Assembly (NCBI RefSeq): GCF_001421885.1
Contig: NZ_LMLH01000032.1
Coordinates: 66,391 to 130,390, forward strand
Direction: 5' to 3'
DNA from: Pseudomonas sp. Leaf48
GTDB lineage: Bacteria > Pseudomonadota > Gammaproteobacteria > Pseudomonadales > Pseudomonadaceae
Length of the DNA: 64,000 nt
The translations under genes were made by a program, and so were the position numbers. The stretch's first letter is position 1, and each line of letters opens with the position of its first letter. Below are positions 26,246 through 34,531 of the stretch, in pieces. The notes under the pieces were generated by a model, which saw only the letters and a list, made by a program, of their open reading frames with translations, made no database searches and was not told the DNA's origin.

Positions 26246-27247
26246 TTGTCCAATATCCGTGAAGTAGCCCGGCTGGCCGGCGTCTCGGTGGCCACGGTGT
26301 CCAGAACACTGAAATCGCCTGAACGCGTGCTCCCCGAAACGCGGGACAAGGTCAACGCGGCCGTGGAAAAGGCCGGCTACCGGCCGAACCTGATGGCGGT
26401 GCAATTTCGCTCGCGCCGCACCGGCAACCTGGTGATTCTGGTGCCGGCCATCGCCAACACCTTTTTCGCCCGTGTGATCAGCGGCGCGCAACAAGCGGCC
26501 CAGGCCGCCAACTATCGGTTGCTGCTGTGCGACACCCAGGGCCGCGAAGAGATCGAACGGGAATTCGCCGAGCTGGTGTACAACCATCAGGCCGACGGCG
26601 TGATCCAGTTGCGCGCCTACGATCCATTCGAAGCGCCCTTCCCCAGCGCCGAGGTGCCGCCCATCGTCAACGCTTGCGAGGTCATTCAGGGCGGTCGGCA
26701 TCCAACCATCAGCCTGGATAACCGCGCGGCTGCCAAGGCCATGACCGAACACCTGATCGGACTGGGCCATCGCCGGATCGGCCTGATAAAAGGCCCGAAA
26801 AGCAGCCCACTGACCCGCGACCGCGTGGCCGGTTATCAGGATGCATTGCACGAGGCCGGAATCGATTCCGACCCGGCATTGATCTGCCACGGTGATTTCA
26901 GCCTGAAGGCCGGCGATGACGGTGCCGCCGCGATGCTGCAACTGCCCGAGCGCCCCACCGCACTGTTTTGCGAAAACGATGAAATGGCCATCGGCGCGTT
27001 GAAGCGCATCAAGCAGCTGGGCTTGCGGGTGCCCGAGGATATTTCGCTGGTGGGTTTCGACGACATTCCCTTTGCGGCCTATTGCGACCCGCCGCTGACG
27101 ACCATCGCGCAACCCGCCGAAGTCTTCGGCCAGAAAGCCGTCGAAATGCTGATTGCGCTGATCGAGAAAGAGCCGCTGGTACAGCGGCATGTGGTGTTGC
27201 CGTTCGAGTTGACGTTGCGCGAGAGCACTGCAGCCGCAAACCCGTGA
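26246..27247 (+). CDS. LacI-family transcriptional regulator
   Basis: 333 residues from TTG 26246, placed behind GAGGTGATT; GTG 26240 would add two residues. The N-terminal helix-turn-helix is IREVARLAGVSVATVSRTL, followed by the hinge-helix region YRPNLMAVQFRSRRT. The periplasmic-binding-like core ends with PEDISLVGFDDIPFAAYCDPPLTTI. It is expected to repress the divergent dehydrogenase-isomerase-MFS operon through the palindrome at 26106 and to respond to a sugar ligand. Confidence 0.92.
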   Translation: MSNIREVARLAGVSVATVSRTLKSPERVLPETRDKVNAAVEKAGYRPNLMAVQFRSRRTGNLVILVPAIANTFFARVISGAQQAAQAANYRLLLCDTQGREEIEREFAELVYNHQADGVIQLRAYDPFEAPFPSAEVPPIVNACEVIQGGRHPTISLDNRAAAKAMTEHLIGLGHRRIGLIKGPKSSPLTRDRVAGYQDALHEAGIDSDPALICHGDFSLKAGDDGAAAMLQLPERPTALFCENDEMAIGALKRIKQLGLRVPEDISLVGFDDIPFAAYCDPPLTTIAQPAEVFGQKAVEMLIALIEKEPLVQRHVVLPFELTLRESTAAANP

Positions 27248-27298
27248 CAAGTTCGGCTTAGAGGGGCGCGACCGATGAGTTCACGCTGGCGGTCGCGG

Positions 27299-27382
27299 AA
27301 AAAAAGAGAAAAAAGAGAAAAAAGAGGACAGATTTACTTTCCCTTCCCTTTAAATTCCGTCCCCTTTTTCTCGGGGCGGATG
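27299..27382. repeat. GGACGGATT-type palindromic repeat, copy 1 (degenerate)
   Basis: Purine-rich AAAAAGAGGACAGATTTA, then TTCCCTTCCCTT, then TAAATTCCGTCCCCTTTT. The outer parts are complementary. The surrounding gap 27248-27575 holds nothing else that I recognise. Confidence 0.7.
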
Positions 27383-27575
27383 ACTGTCTACTGTATGAAC
27401 AGGACCCAAAGCTGACTGTCGATTTTGTCTCAGAAACATGCATGTGAATAGCATTTGACCAACCGCTTAATAGGGTTAAAGTCTAAGTGAAAGATCGACC
27501 CCGTCAGTCTTTGATCCGCAACGGCGATCGCCACGCAAGTCCCTCAATGGCAGGTACAGAAACGGAATATTGCTC

Positions 27576-28145
27576 ATGACCAAAAACCTTCGAATGATGG
27601 CAATGATTTCAATCCTCGCTTTCTCGGCGGGCTGCCAAATGCATCAACCCACTTCCGCCTCAGATGTGAAGGCTGCTAACGCGCAAATGAACCGCGACGC
27701 GAACGCGGCGTTACAGAGTTTGTATGCCAAAACGCCGCAAGCGCGCGCCCTCGCGCAGCGAGCCAAGGGTATTCTCGTTTTCCCTGAAGTGCTGAAAGCC
27801 GGCCTCATTGCCGGCGCACAGCATGGCGAAGGCGAGTTGATTGAGAACGGAAAAGTCACGGGGTATTACGCGACCACAGCAGCCTCATACGGCCTTCAGG
27901 CGGGCGTGCAGAAGTTTGGTTACGTGATGTTCTTCATGACCTATTCAGCGATGAACGATCTGAAAAATGTTAATGGATTTGAGGTCGGTGTGGGCCCAAG
28001 CATCGTGGTCGTAGATTCAGGCATGGCCAGGTCGTTGACTACTTCAACGGCTCAGTCCGATGTCTATGCGTTCATCTTTGATCAAAAGGGCTTAATGGCC
28101 GGGCTGGGATTGCAGGGTTCAAAAATTACCAAGCTGAATCGCTGA
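27576..28145 (+). CDS. SYLF/Ysc84-domain lipoprotein
   Basis: 189 residues from ATG 27576. A lipoprotein signal (MISILAFSAGC) leads to a Cys-anchored periplasmic protein. The core (AKGILVFPEVLKAGLIAGAQ, GYYATTAASYGLQAGVQKFG, GFEVGVGPSIVVVD) is the SYLF (lipid-binding Ysc84-like) domain. Bacterial members are common small outer-membrane-associated lipoproteins; their role is not settled. Both flanks carry copies of the same palindromic repeat. It is a stand-alone gene. Confidence 0.87.
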   Translation: MTKNLRMMAMISILAFSAGCQMHQPTSASDVKAANAQMNRDANAALQSLYAKTPQARALAQRAKGILVFPEVLKAGLIAGAQHGEGELIENGKVTGYYATTAASYGLQAGVQKFGYVMFFMTYSAMNDLKNVNGFEVGVGPSIVVVDSGMARSLTTSTAQSDVYAFIFDQKGLMAGLGLQGSKITKLNR

Positions 28146-28198
28146 GGCCGTCTGCAAGTCCCTTCACAAAAAAAGGGACCACAACAAAGCACAAACAC

Positions 28199-28270
28199 AA
28201 AAAAGGGGACGGATTAATCTTCCCTTCCCTTCTTTTCCCGTTAAATTCCGTCCCCTTTTCTCAGGGCGGA
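28199..28270. repeat. GGACGGATT-type palindromic repeat, copy 2
   Basis: AAAAGGGGACGGATTAAT and TTAAATTCCGTCCCCTTTT flank TTCCCTTCCCTTC. Behind it, 28306-28325 is a perfect 20-bp palindrome, CTGCCTGTGGCCACAGGCAG. The remaining part of 28146-28533 shows no gene. Confidence 0.75.
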
Positions 28271-28533
28271 TGTGTGGCGACAGCATGACTTGGATCGACC
28301 CAAAACTGCCTGTGGCCACAGGCAGAAAACAGCCAGAAGCGGTCATCGAGACAGCAAATCTCTCAGCGCGTTGAATCCTGAGGCAACGAGATATTTAAAC
28401 AGCGCCCCCTAGAACTTTTCCCTACATATCGGTCTATGTGGATAGGCACATTCGCTTGCATGCGCGAACCGGCAGACTTCCTGCAACCAGATGCCAACAG
28501 GTCCAATCGCTCAATCAGAGGTTGTCTTCGCTC

Positions 28534-28926
28534 ATGAAATTCCCTGACCCACGGATGCTACTCCTCGGCCTCTTCGCGTTCGCGGCGGTGGGCTCGGCAT
28601 CAGCTACACAGATGAAGCCTTCAACCCCTGTTTACACAACTGAAGTTACAGCCGTTCAAGCTCAGGCCCAGGCTGCCAGCAACCCATGGCCGACCTTGGC
28701 CAGTATGGGCGACGCGCAGCCATTGCTCGCCCATGACGATCGGTACTGGCACGACGACCGTTGGCACGATCGTAGACATGACTGGCGCCGCGACGACTGG
28801 CGCAGGGATCAGTGGCGTAGAGAGCAGGCCCGCCGAGAAGCTGAACGCCATCGTGATTGGGATCGCCACCAGGACCGGGCCATGCGGCACCGTTACGAGG
28901 ACGATCGCCGCTATTATCGTCGCTAA
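28534..28926 (+). CDS. Small exported protein with a charged Arg/Asp/His/Trp tail
   Basis: 130 residues from ATG 28534. A signal peptide (LLLGLFAFAAVGSASA) is followed by a short linker. The last 65 residues are dense in Arg, Asp, His and Trp, with the period WRRDDW/WRRDQW. It resembles no enzyme. The strongly polyampholytic tail suggests a periplasmic or envelope-associated, possibly disordered, protein. The longer upstream extension to 28438 lacks signal character and was not used. Confidence 0.72.
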   Translation: MKFPDPRMLLLGLFAFAAVGSASATQMKPSTPVYTTEVTAVQAQAQAASNPWPTLASMGDAQPLLAHDDRYWHDDRWHDRRHDWRRDDWRRDQWRREQARREAERHRDWDRHQDRAMRHRYEDDRRYYRR

Positions 28927-28935
28927 TGCGAAGCC

Positions 28936-29040
28936 TCAAAAACTCGCTTTGACCGAAACCATGAAGTTGCGTGGATCGCCGTAGTAGTTCCCGAAGGACT
29001 CGGTGCCGATGGTGGCGTAGTAGCGCTTGTCAAACAGGTT
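28936..29040 (-). pseudogene. TonB-dependent siderophore receptor, last 34 codons only
   Basis: On the minus strand the frame ends NLFDKRYYATIGTESFGNYY, then GDPRNFMVSVKASF and a stop at 28938-28936. NLFDKRYY and a terminal aromatic Phe are hallmarks of the last beta strands of ferric-siderophore receptors. Upstream, the match stops exactly where the repeat at 29043 starts, so the rest of the gene has been lost. Confidence 0.78.
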
Positions 29041-29042
29041 AT

Positions 29043-29105
29043 AGAAAAGGGGACGGATTTATTGTCCCTTCCCTTTACGAAAAATAAATCCGTCCTCTTT
29101 TTCTG
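29043..29105. repeat. GGACGGATT-type palindromic repeat, copy 3
   Basis: AAAAGGGGACGGATTTATT and AATAAATCCGTCCTCTTTTT form near-perfect arms. The repeat joins the TonB-receptor remnant to the 3-prime end of the GGDEF-EAL gene and supplies that gene's last codons and stop. Confidence 0.8.
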
Positions 29106-31224
29106 CTTTTTCTGCTCTTTCCAAGTGCTTCCCACCCGACAGCATGGCTTCAAACTCGTTAGCCGGAACTGGTGGACTAAACAAATAGCCTTGCATTTGG
29201 TCACATTGATGCGCTTTCAAGAAATTCAGTTGAGCCCGTGTCTCTACCCCTTCAGCGACGACCGTCTGCTTGAGGTTGTGTCCCAGGGCTACGATCATTT
29301 GGGCAATCGCCGCATCTTCGGGATCTATGGTGATGTCCCTGATAAATGACCGATCAATCTTCAGACAGTCCACCGGGAAGCGTTTGAGATAACTGAGACT
29401 GGAGTATCCCGTTCCGAAATCATCCAAAGAGATTCTGACGCCTAAGGCTTTGATCTCTTGCAGTACCTTGAGTGCTGCGCCAGGATCCTTCATGACATCG
29501 CTTTCCGTGAGCTCCAACTCCAGCAAGCTCGGCGTCAGTCTCGAAGTCGCAAGGCATTTGGCAACGACGTCTCTAAGTTGGTTTGACTGAAGCTGGCGCG
29601 CCGCCACGTTCACGGAGACCAGAATGTCTGAGTACCCCATGTCGTGCCAACGGTGCGCCGTTTCGCAAGCCGACTGCAACACCCACTCTCCAATTGGGTT
29701 AATCAAACCTGTTTCTTCTGCCAAGGGGATAAATTCGGCAGGAGAAACAAGGCCCATGGTTGGATGTCTCCAGCGTATCAGTGCTTCGGCTCCGATGATT
29801 TTTCCAGTATTGAGATCACACCTGGGCTGGTAATAAACGACGAATTCATTTTGTTGAATAGCGCGACGTAGATCGGCTTCCATCTCAAGCCGCCTCTGGA
29901 CGCGGTCGTGCATCTCTACCGAAAAAAACTCAACAGCGGCCCGCCCGGCATCCTTCGCTCGGTACATGGCGATGTCGGCATTCTTGATAAGCTCAATCGC
30001 TTTCGTACCATCTCTAGGAGCAAGCGTAACCCCAATGCTTGCTGAAATCGTGAGTCGACGCGCCGAAATCTCGTAGGGTTGGGAAATAATGCGCATAAGT
30101 TTTGAGACCAACTGCATCGCATCTTCATTCGTCTGGATGTCTGTCAATACGATGACAAATTCATCACCACCAAATCGGCCAACCGTATCGGCCTGTCGAA
30201 CCTGTGACTTCAAACGATTGGCGACTTCGACCAGCAAGGCGTCACCCACGATATGGGTCAATGTATCGTTGACCACCTTGAAATGATCCAGATCCAGTAG
30301 AACAACAGCCGTCCAACGGCCGCAGCGTTGGGCCGAGTGAACTGCCTGTTCAATACGATCGTTAATCAGCAATCGATTGGCTAAACCCGTCAAGGAGTCA
30401 TGAGTGGCTGCCAATTCAAGTTGTGTTAAATACTGTTGGTTGATCTCCTTTGATTCTTTCAAAGCAATAAACATGTTTTTGAATCTGAGACTCAAGCGTT
30501 GCAACTCTGGAATGCCACCTTCTGGCAGTACAATATTACTGGCTCCGGAGGCAATTCCCTGCGTCGCACGCTCCAATATCCTGATGGACTTGCGCAACGT
30601 TTGAGAGAAATACCAAGCTACGAAAGTACCCACTAAAAGACTGGCGCCAATCGCCAGAATATTCAGGACCAGCCCTCCCCGTAGCGGGGCAAGCAGTGTT
30701 TCTGCCGGAACAGATACTGCGACCGAGTATCCTGTCAGTTTCGAGCGATGCATTGCCGCTACCGACTGCTTTCCTTCAAGCGTCCTGCCTTCTCCAAAAA
30801 ATTCTTCTGGGCCGTCCAACCAATCTAATAGGGTCGGAGCTACTTTTTTCCCGATTGACTGTTCTGGATTCAATGTTCGAGCAGCGATGACCCCAGTGGA
30901 GTCATAGATGACAGCGATCCATTCAGGGGGGAAGTTTTGCTTTAAAAGTAACTGGTTGATCTGTGTGCACAAAAAGCTGGCAGACAGGACATAAACGACT
31001 TTCCCATTTCGCTGGATGGGGACGTCGATGGCAATCACCTCTTTGCCTGATAGCTTACCAGTGAATATGGGCGTGATTTGTGGGAAATTGCACTCCACTT
31101 GACCACCTATTTGCATTGCATCTGACCAGTCAATTGCATTCGACTTGACCACCCGTTTGCAATCGACTTGACCAGTCAATTGCATTCGACTTGACCAAGA
31201 TGATTTAAATTGAGGTCTCACCAA
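29059..31224 (-). CDS. GGDEF-EAL cyclic-di-GMP protein, 5-prime part replaced by transposon end
   Basis: 721 codons, possibly translated from TTG/GTG at 31224/31221. Codons for about residues 1-48 come from the transposon terminal repeats. From FPQITPIFTGKLSGKEV onward it is the native gene: second half of a dCache-like periplasmic sensor, a transmembrane helix (GLVLNILAIGASLLVGTFVAW), HAMP, a GGDEF domain with intact RFGGDEF, and an EAL domain with intact GAEALIRW and DDFGTGYSS. Both diguanylate cyclase and phosphodiesterase motifs are complete. The severed 5-prime part lies at 61565-62034. The last dozen residues (EDGFIFRKGKGQ) are encoded by the repeat at 29043. The sensing domain and first membrane helix are lost, so normal function is unlikely. 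Confidence 0.85.
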   Translation of the reverse strand: MVRPQFKSSWSSRMQLTGQVDCKRVVKSNAIDWSDAMQIGGQVECNFPQITPIFTGKLSGKEVIAIDVPIQRNGKVVYVLSASFLCTQINQLLLKQNFPPEWIAVIYDSTGVIAARTLNPEQSIGKKVAPTLLDWLDGPEEFFGEGRTLEGKQSVAAMHRSKLTGYSVAVSVPAETLLAPLRGGLVLNILAIGASLLVGTFVAWYFSQTLRKSIRILERATQGIASGASNIVLPEGGIPELQRLSLRFKNMFIALKESKEINQQYLTQLELAATHDSLTGLANRLLINDRIEQAVHSAQRCGRWTAVVLLDLDHFKVVNDTLTHIVGDALLVEVANRLKSQVRQADTVGRFGGDEFVIVLTDIQTNEDAMQLVSKLMRIISQPYEISARRLTISASIGVTLAPRDGTKAIELIKNADIAMYRAKDAGRAAVEFFSVEMHDRVQRRLEMEADLRRAIQQNEFVVYYQPRCDLNTGKIIGAEALIRWRHPTMGLVSPAEFIPLAEETGLINPIGEWVLQSACETAHRWHDMGYSDILVSVNVAARQLQSNQLRDVVAKCLATSRLTPSLLELELTESDVMKDPGAALKVLQEIKALGVRISLDDFGTGYSSLSYLKRFPVDCLKIDRSFIRDITIDPEDAAIAQMIVALGHNLKQTVVAEGVETRAQLNFLKAHQCDQMQGYLFSPPVPANEFEAMLSGGKHLERAEKAEKEDGFIFRKGKGQ
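31076..31080. repeat. Target-site duplication, left copy (ATTTG)
   Basis: ATTTG directly precedes the left element end TGGGAAATTGCA. The same five bases directly follow the right end at 61565-61569. Removing one copy with the element restores the GGDEF-EAL frame. Confidence 0.85.
31081..31199. repeat. Left-end repeat array of the transposon (five units)
   Basis: Units TTGCAnTCnACTTGACCA begin at about 31088, 31112, 31135, 31158 and 31180. Units 3 and 5 are identical over 18 bp; units 1 and 2 are degenerate. They are probable transposase (IstA) binding sites. Confidence 0.85.
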
Positions 31225-31418
31225 CTACGGGCCGGCTGGCAGAAAATTTTTGCCTCAACCTCCCTGACTATCGCCCCCTAAGTTCTGATGGGGGCCGCAT
31301 GAGAGAGCTGGAGATAGCACCTGGATTACGCACCTGAGCTCCGTTGGGGCTAGCATTGAGGAAGACAATCGAAGTATCCGTCTTCAGGTCGATCATCTGT
31401 GGCAAGGATCATTCATCG

Positions 31419-31628
31419 ATGGGCATCGAGCAGACAAGAACGTTGATCAGCACCCGCAGCGAAGAAAACGCCAATCGACTATTGACGGCAGGATGGACTC
31501 TGTTACTTGTGGCAGACCGCTGCGAGGGTGAGCACCAATGGCTGGTCTATCAGTTCGCGTGGCAGCGTGAGGGTGAGCCAGTGGAGATCACGTTTACTGG
31601 CGTCGAGCCTGGCCCAGAAGCTTTCTAA
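31419..31628 (+). CDS. Small hypothetical protein near the transposon left end
   Basis: 69 residues from ATG 31419: an N-terminal helix (STRSEENANRLLTAGWTLL), then beta-like segments (EHQWLVYQFAWQREGEPVEI). The composition and compact alternating pattern look like a real small protein. No function can be assigned. It lies alone between the left-end repeats and istB; 31629-31980 holds no gene. Confidence 0.5.
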   Translation: MGIEQTRTLISTRSEENANRLLTAGWTLLLVADRCEGEHQWLVYQFAWQREGEPVEITFTGVEPGPEAF

Positions 31629-31818
31629 AATTGATCCGCCTGTTGTTGTTCATGGCGTACGAAGCGGAGCCACCAATCTTATTCACGAGTTGTTAATTCG
31701 TAAATGCCGAAGGTGGTCCAGTTAAGCAGCGTAGCGCAACAGTTGCCGTAGTGGCCTCCGTCGCATAACGTACGTTGACTCCAAGGAATGCTACCAAAGC
31801 AGCTGATACATTGTGCAG

Positions 31819-31838
31819 TGGGCGCGTGAACGCCTCAC
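31819..31838 (+). repeat. 20-bp direct repeat, left copy, flanking istAB
   Basis: TGGGCGCGTGAACGCCTCAC, identical to 34288-34307 in the same orientation. The pair brackets the istB-istA cassette. Confidence 0.85.
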
Positions 31839-31883
31839 CGCATAGATAGTGCTAACAAACAATTAGTTACACGCCGATTGACC

Positions 31884-31908
31884 GAGCGTTTGCATTCGAT
31901 TTGACCAG
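31884..31908 (+). repeat. Single terminal-type repeat inside the element
   Basis: TTTGCATTCGATTTGACCAG matches the terminal-array unit with one or two changes and sits just beyond the 3-prime end of istB. It may be a relic of a smaller ancestral element end. Confidence 0.6.
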
Positions 31909-31981
31909 GTATATTGGATATAACCAGTGCCTGCCATTGACGCGCGCACCACCCGCACCAGCCACTTGCCTGGCGAAAAGC

Positions 31982-32725
31982 TCAGCGCTTGCGGCTTTTG
32001 ATTTTGCGCATAGACTCCCCTTTGAGCTGGATAACATGAGATTTATGCACGATTCGATCAAGGATAGCGTCCGCAATCGTTGGGTCAGTAAACAAGTCAT
32101 ACCAACTCTCCTTTGGATACTGGCTGGTAATAAGCAACGAGCCGTTTTGAGACTGTTGATCAATGACATCCAGAAGGAAGGGACCAAGCTGCGCATCAAT
32201 TCCACCGATACCAAGATCATCAATGATCAAGAGCTCGGTTCGGATCAATTGTCGACGAAGTTTGGGGAGTGTGTGATCCGCATAAGAAAGAGATATTTCT
32301 TCGAATAGACTTGTTGCTGTACGATACAGAGTATGTGAGCCAAGTCGGCAAGCCTGATTTCCAAAGGCACAAGCCAGCCAGGTTTTCCCAGTACCTGTTG
32401 CACCGGTGATGATTATGTTTTGTCGACGCCGTAGCCACTCGCATTCACCTAAGGTCATGACTACGTTGCGATCCAACCCGCGATTGGCTTTAAACTCGAT
32501 ATTTTCAAGGGTCGCTTCTGACTCACGCAGCTTGGCCGCCTTTAGCAAACGCTCAATCTTTCTGGTCTCGCGCTGACATGTCTCTGCCTCCATCATCAAA
32601 CCAAGCCTCGTATCGAAAGGCTGTTTAAGCAGAGTAGGTTCTTCAAGCTGACGCTCATAAGCGATCGCCATTCCCGTTAACCCAAGATCCAGCAGTCCCT
32701 GAGCGGTGTTCAATGCTTGTTTCAT
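31982..32725 (-). CDS. istB: IS21-family helper ATPase IstB
   Basis: 247 residues of the DnaC/DnaA-like AAA+ type. Walker A is GATGTGKT, Walker B LLIIDDLG, sensor I LLITSQYP and the C-terminal arginine region DRIVHKSHVIQLKGESMR. In IS21 elements IstB assembles on target DNA and stimulates IstA. The start overlaps the istA stop as ATGA, giving translational coupling in the usual A-then-B order on the minus strand. The protein appears intact. Confidence 0.93.
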   Translation of the reverse strand: MKQALNTAQGLLDLGLTGMAIAYERQLEEPTLLKQPFDTRLGLMMEAETCQRETRKIERLLKAAKLRESEATLENIEFKANRGLDRNVVMTLGECEWLRRRQNIIITGATGTGKTWLACAFGNQACRLGSHTLYRTATSLFEEISLSYADHTLPKLRRQLIRTELLIIDDLGIGGIDAQLGPFLLDVIDQQSQNGSLLITSQYPKESWYDLFTDPTIADAILDRIVHKSHVIQLKGESMRKIKSRKR

Positions 32726-34272
32726 ACCGGTTCATCTCCCTGTACGGAGTAGTATTTGGCACCGCGAATATTTGAGTGCTCAATTAGCGGCGTTGAAACT
32801 TTGAACACAGGACGCCGGTCAGACCCGTTACGTAAAATTGACCGGAGTCGTTCCGTGCTCAAAATGTTAAGCGAGTTTGCATAGGCACAAGCCGACTCCA
32901 ATCGAGACGCTTCAATTTGTCCTTTGCGCACGTCGCGTCTGAGCGCGACTACAGCCCGAAGCCCTGTGGCGAAGTCCCTTCTGTCATCGAGATTCTTTTT
33001 AGCGAAAAACAAAGTTTCTGAGCCGATACTCTGTGCCCAAGCCAATAACATCTCTGGTTGTGAATCCTGAAAGTGTTTGTGGTTACGAGGCAAATGCTCT
33101 CGTAATGTGCTGACTCCTCGACTGTGTTCCACACGATGTGTGCTGATGATTTGCCGTTGGAAACTGACGTCAAGCCACTCATCGTTTACGCGTAGATCTA
33201 CAATTTGGTTAGCAAAATGAAAAGGGACCGAATAATGATGCTCGTTGAATTCAACGTGATAATTGCTACCGACCCGGATATGGTAAAACCATTGGCTATA
33301 GTTGTAGGCTCTCTCAGGAAGTGGCTGCAAAGCTGGTGACTCAATTTCAAGAAACCGCACCATTCTGCTTTTGGGATATGTTTTAGTAACTCTGTCGTTC
33401 AAAGCTCTTGCCCAATAAGTAATTTGCTCATTAAGTTCGTCTAATGAGAAAAATGTACGTTCGCGGAGCCTCGCGAGAACAAATCTTTGTACAATTTGAA
33501 CACCTATCTCGCCCAGCGATTTGTCTTTAGGCTTGCGAGGCCTCGCAGGGGTGATGGTTATGCCATAATGTTCAGAGAGTTCTGAATATGCGCGATTCAA
33601 TACAATTTGATCACGAGTTGTTTTGAGCACCGCAGCTTTCAAATTATCGGGGACAACAAATTTTGGTACACCTTCAAAAAACTCTAGGGCTCGCACGTGA
33701 CAACGTAGCCAGTCCTGAGTTGTCTGACTTGCGACAGCTGTCGCGAATGTATATCCCGAGGCTCCCAGAACAGCGACGAAAACCTGAGAGAAACTGACCG
33801 TACCTGTTAATGGATCTGTTATAGGCATCGTGCGTCCGCAAAAGTCGACGAACATTTTGTCACCAGGCAGGTGCACCTGTCTCATGCTGACCTTTTGTGT
33901 GCTCAGCCAATTACGATAGAGTCGAGTGAACTGAGCATAGGAAACACCAAAGGGCTCTTCTTCCCTAAACTCCTGCCACAACAGCTCAAGCGTCATGTCA
34001 GGCAATCGAAGCTGTTCGTGGACATCCAGCCAAAGTGGACAAGCCTTTCTGTTAGCTGCCCCCTTTGTTTCGCTACACAGACGGGTAACAAGCATCTTAT
34101 TGTCTAGTTCCCTGAGATTTTCCCAGGTTTCGCCGCTTTGTTTCAGCTGATCCCGAATTGTGCGAACCGTATTGTGAGATACCTTCGCTAGCCTGCCTAT
34201 GGCCCGGTTGGACAGATTATTATCCTCCGCAAGGCGTAGTACCTCGCGTTGCTTTTCTATTGGTAGCCTCAT
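32722..34272 (-). CDS. istA: IS21-family transposase IstA
   Basis: 516 residues. The N-terminal helix-turn-helix is NLSNRAIGRLAKVSHNTVR. The DDE integrase core has Asp in KMFVDFCGRT, Asp in FVVPDNLKAAV and Glu in KSLGEIGVQ. The C-terminal beta-barrel part (NYHVEFNEHHYSVPF) is typical. The frame is uninterrupted, so the element may still be mobile if it can act on ends 30 kb apart. It is the only transposase in the inserted segment. Confidence 0.93.
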   Translation of the reverse strand: MRLPIEKQREVLRLAEDNNLSNRAIGRLAKVSHNTVRTIRDQLKQSGETWENLRELDNKMLVTRLCSETKGAANRKACPLWLDVHEQLRLPDMTLELLWQEFREEEPFGVSYAQFTRLYRNWLSTQKVSMRQVHLPGDKMFVDFCGRTMPITDPLTGTVSFSQVFVAVLGASGYTFATAVASQTTQDWLRCHVRALEFFEGVPKFVVPDNLKAAVLKTTRDQIVLNRAYSELSEHYGITITPARPRKPKDKSLGEIGVQIVQRFVLARLRERTFFSLDELNEQITYWARALNDRVTKTYPKSRMVRFLEIESPALQPLPERAYNYSQWFYHIRVGSNYHVEFNEHHYSVPFHFANQIVDLRVNDEWLDVSFQRQIISTHRVEHSRGVSTLREHLPRNHKHFQDSQPEMLLAWAQSIGSETLFFAKKNLDDRRDFATGLRAVVALRRDVRKGQIEASRLESACAYANSLNILSTERLRSILRNGSDRRPVFKVSTPLIEHSNIRGAKYYSVQGDEPV

Positions 34273-34287
34273 CGTTGCTCCCCGCGA

Positions 34288-34307
34288 TGGGCGCGTGAAC
34301 GCCTCAC
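34288..34307 (+). repeat. 20-bp direct repeat, right copy, flanking istAB
   Basis: Same 20 bases as 31819-31838, 16 nt upstream of the istA start. Confidence 0.85.
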
Positions 34308-34415
34308 AAATCGCGCCGTGTGGAATTTAAAGATGAACGGGGTTTGGCCGGCTTGACGCCGAACGCAGGGGAACACAGAATGGCAATGTCTTGGACTTGA
34401 AACCTGACATCACCT

Positions 34416-34450
34416 TAAAAAGCCTGGGGCGCCAACCCCGGGCTTTTTTG
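34416..34450. terminator. Strong bidirectional intrinsic terminator
   Basis: AAAAAGCCTGGGG and CCCCGGGCTTTTTT form an 11-bp GC-rich stem around GCGCCAA, with a T-run on the plus strand and A-run mirror on the other. It lies 82 nt past the end of the minus-strand gene at 34532. Confidence 0.85.
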
Positions 34451-34531
34451 TGCTCCTGAACTGTCGCTTTACGGTTCAGTCGTCTTTCATGTCGTTACCT
34501 CTTTTTCCTATGGCTGATCTTATCGATCGCG

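Noticed and set aside
31076..31083. 8-bp target duplication ATTTGTGG
   Set aside because: The last three bases also belong to the element end TGGG, which is needed for symmetry of the two ends; five bases is the consistent reading.
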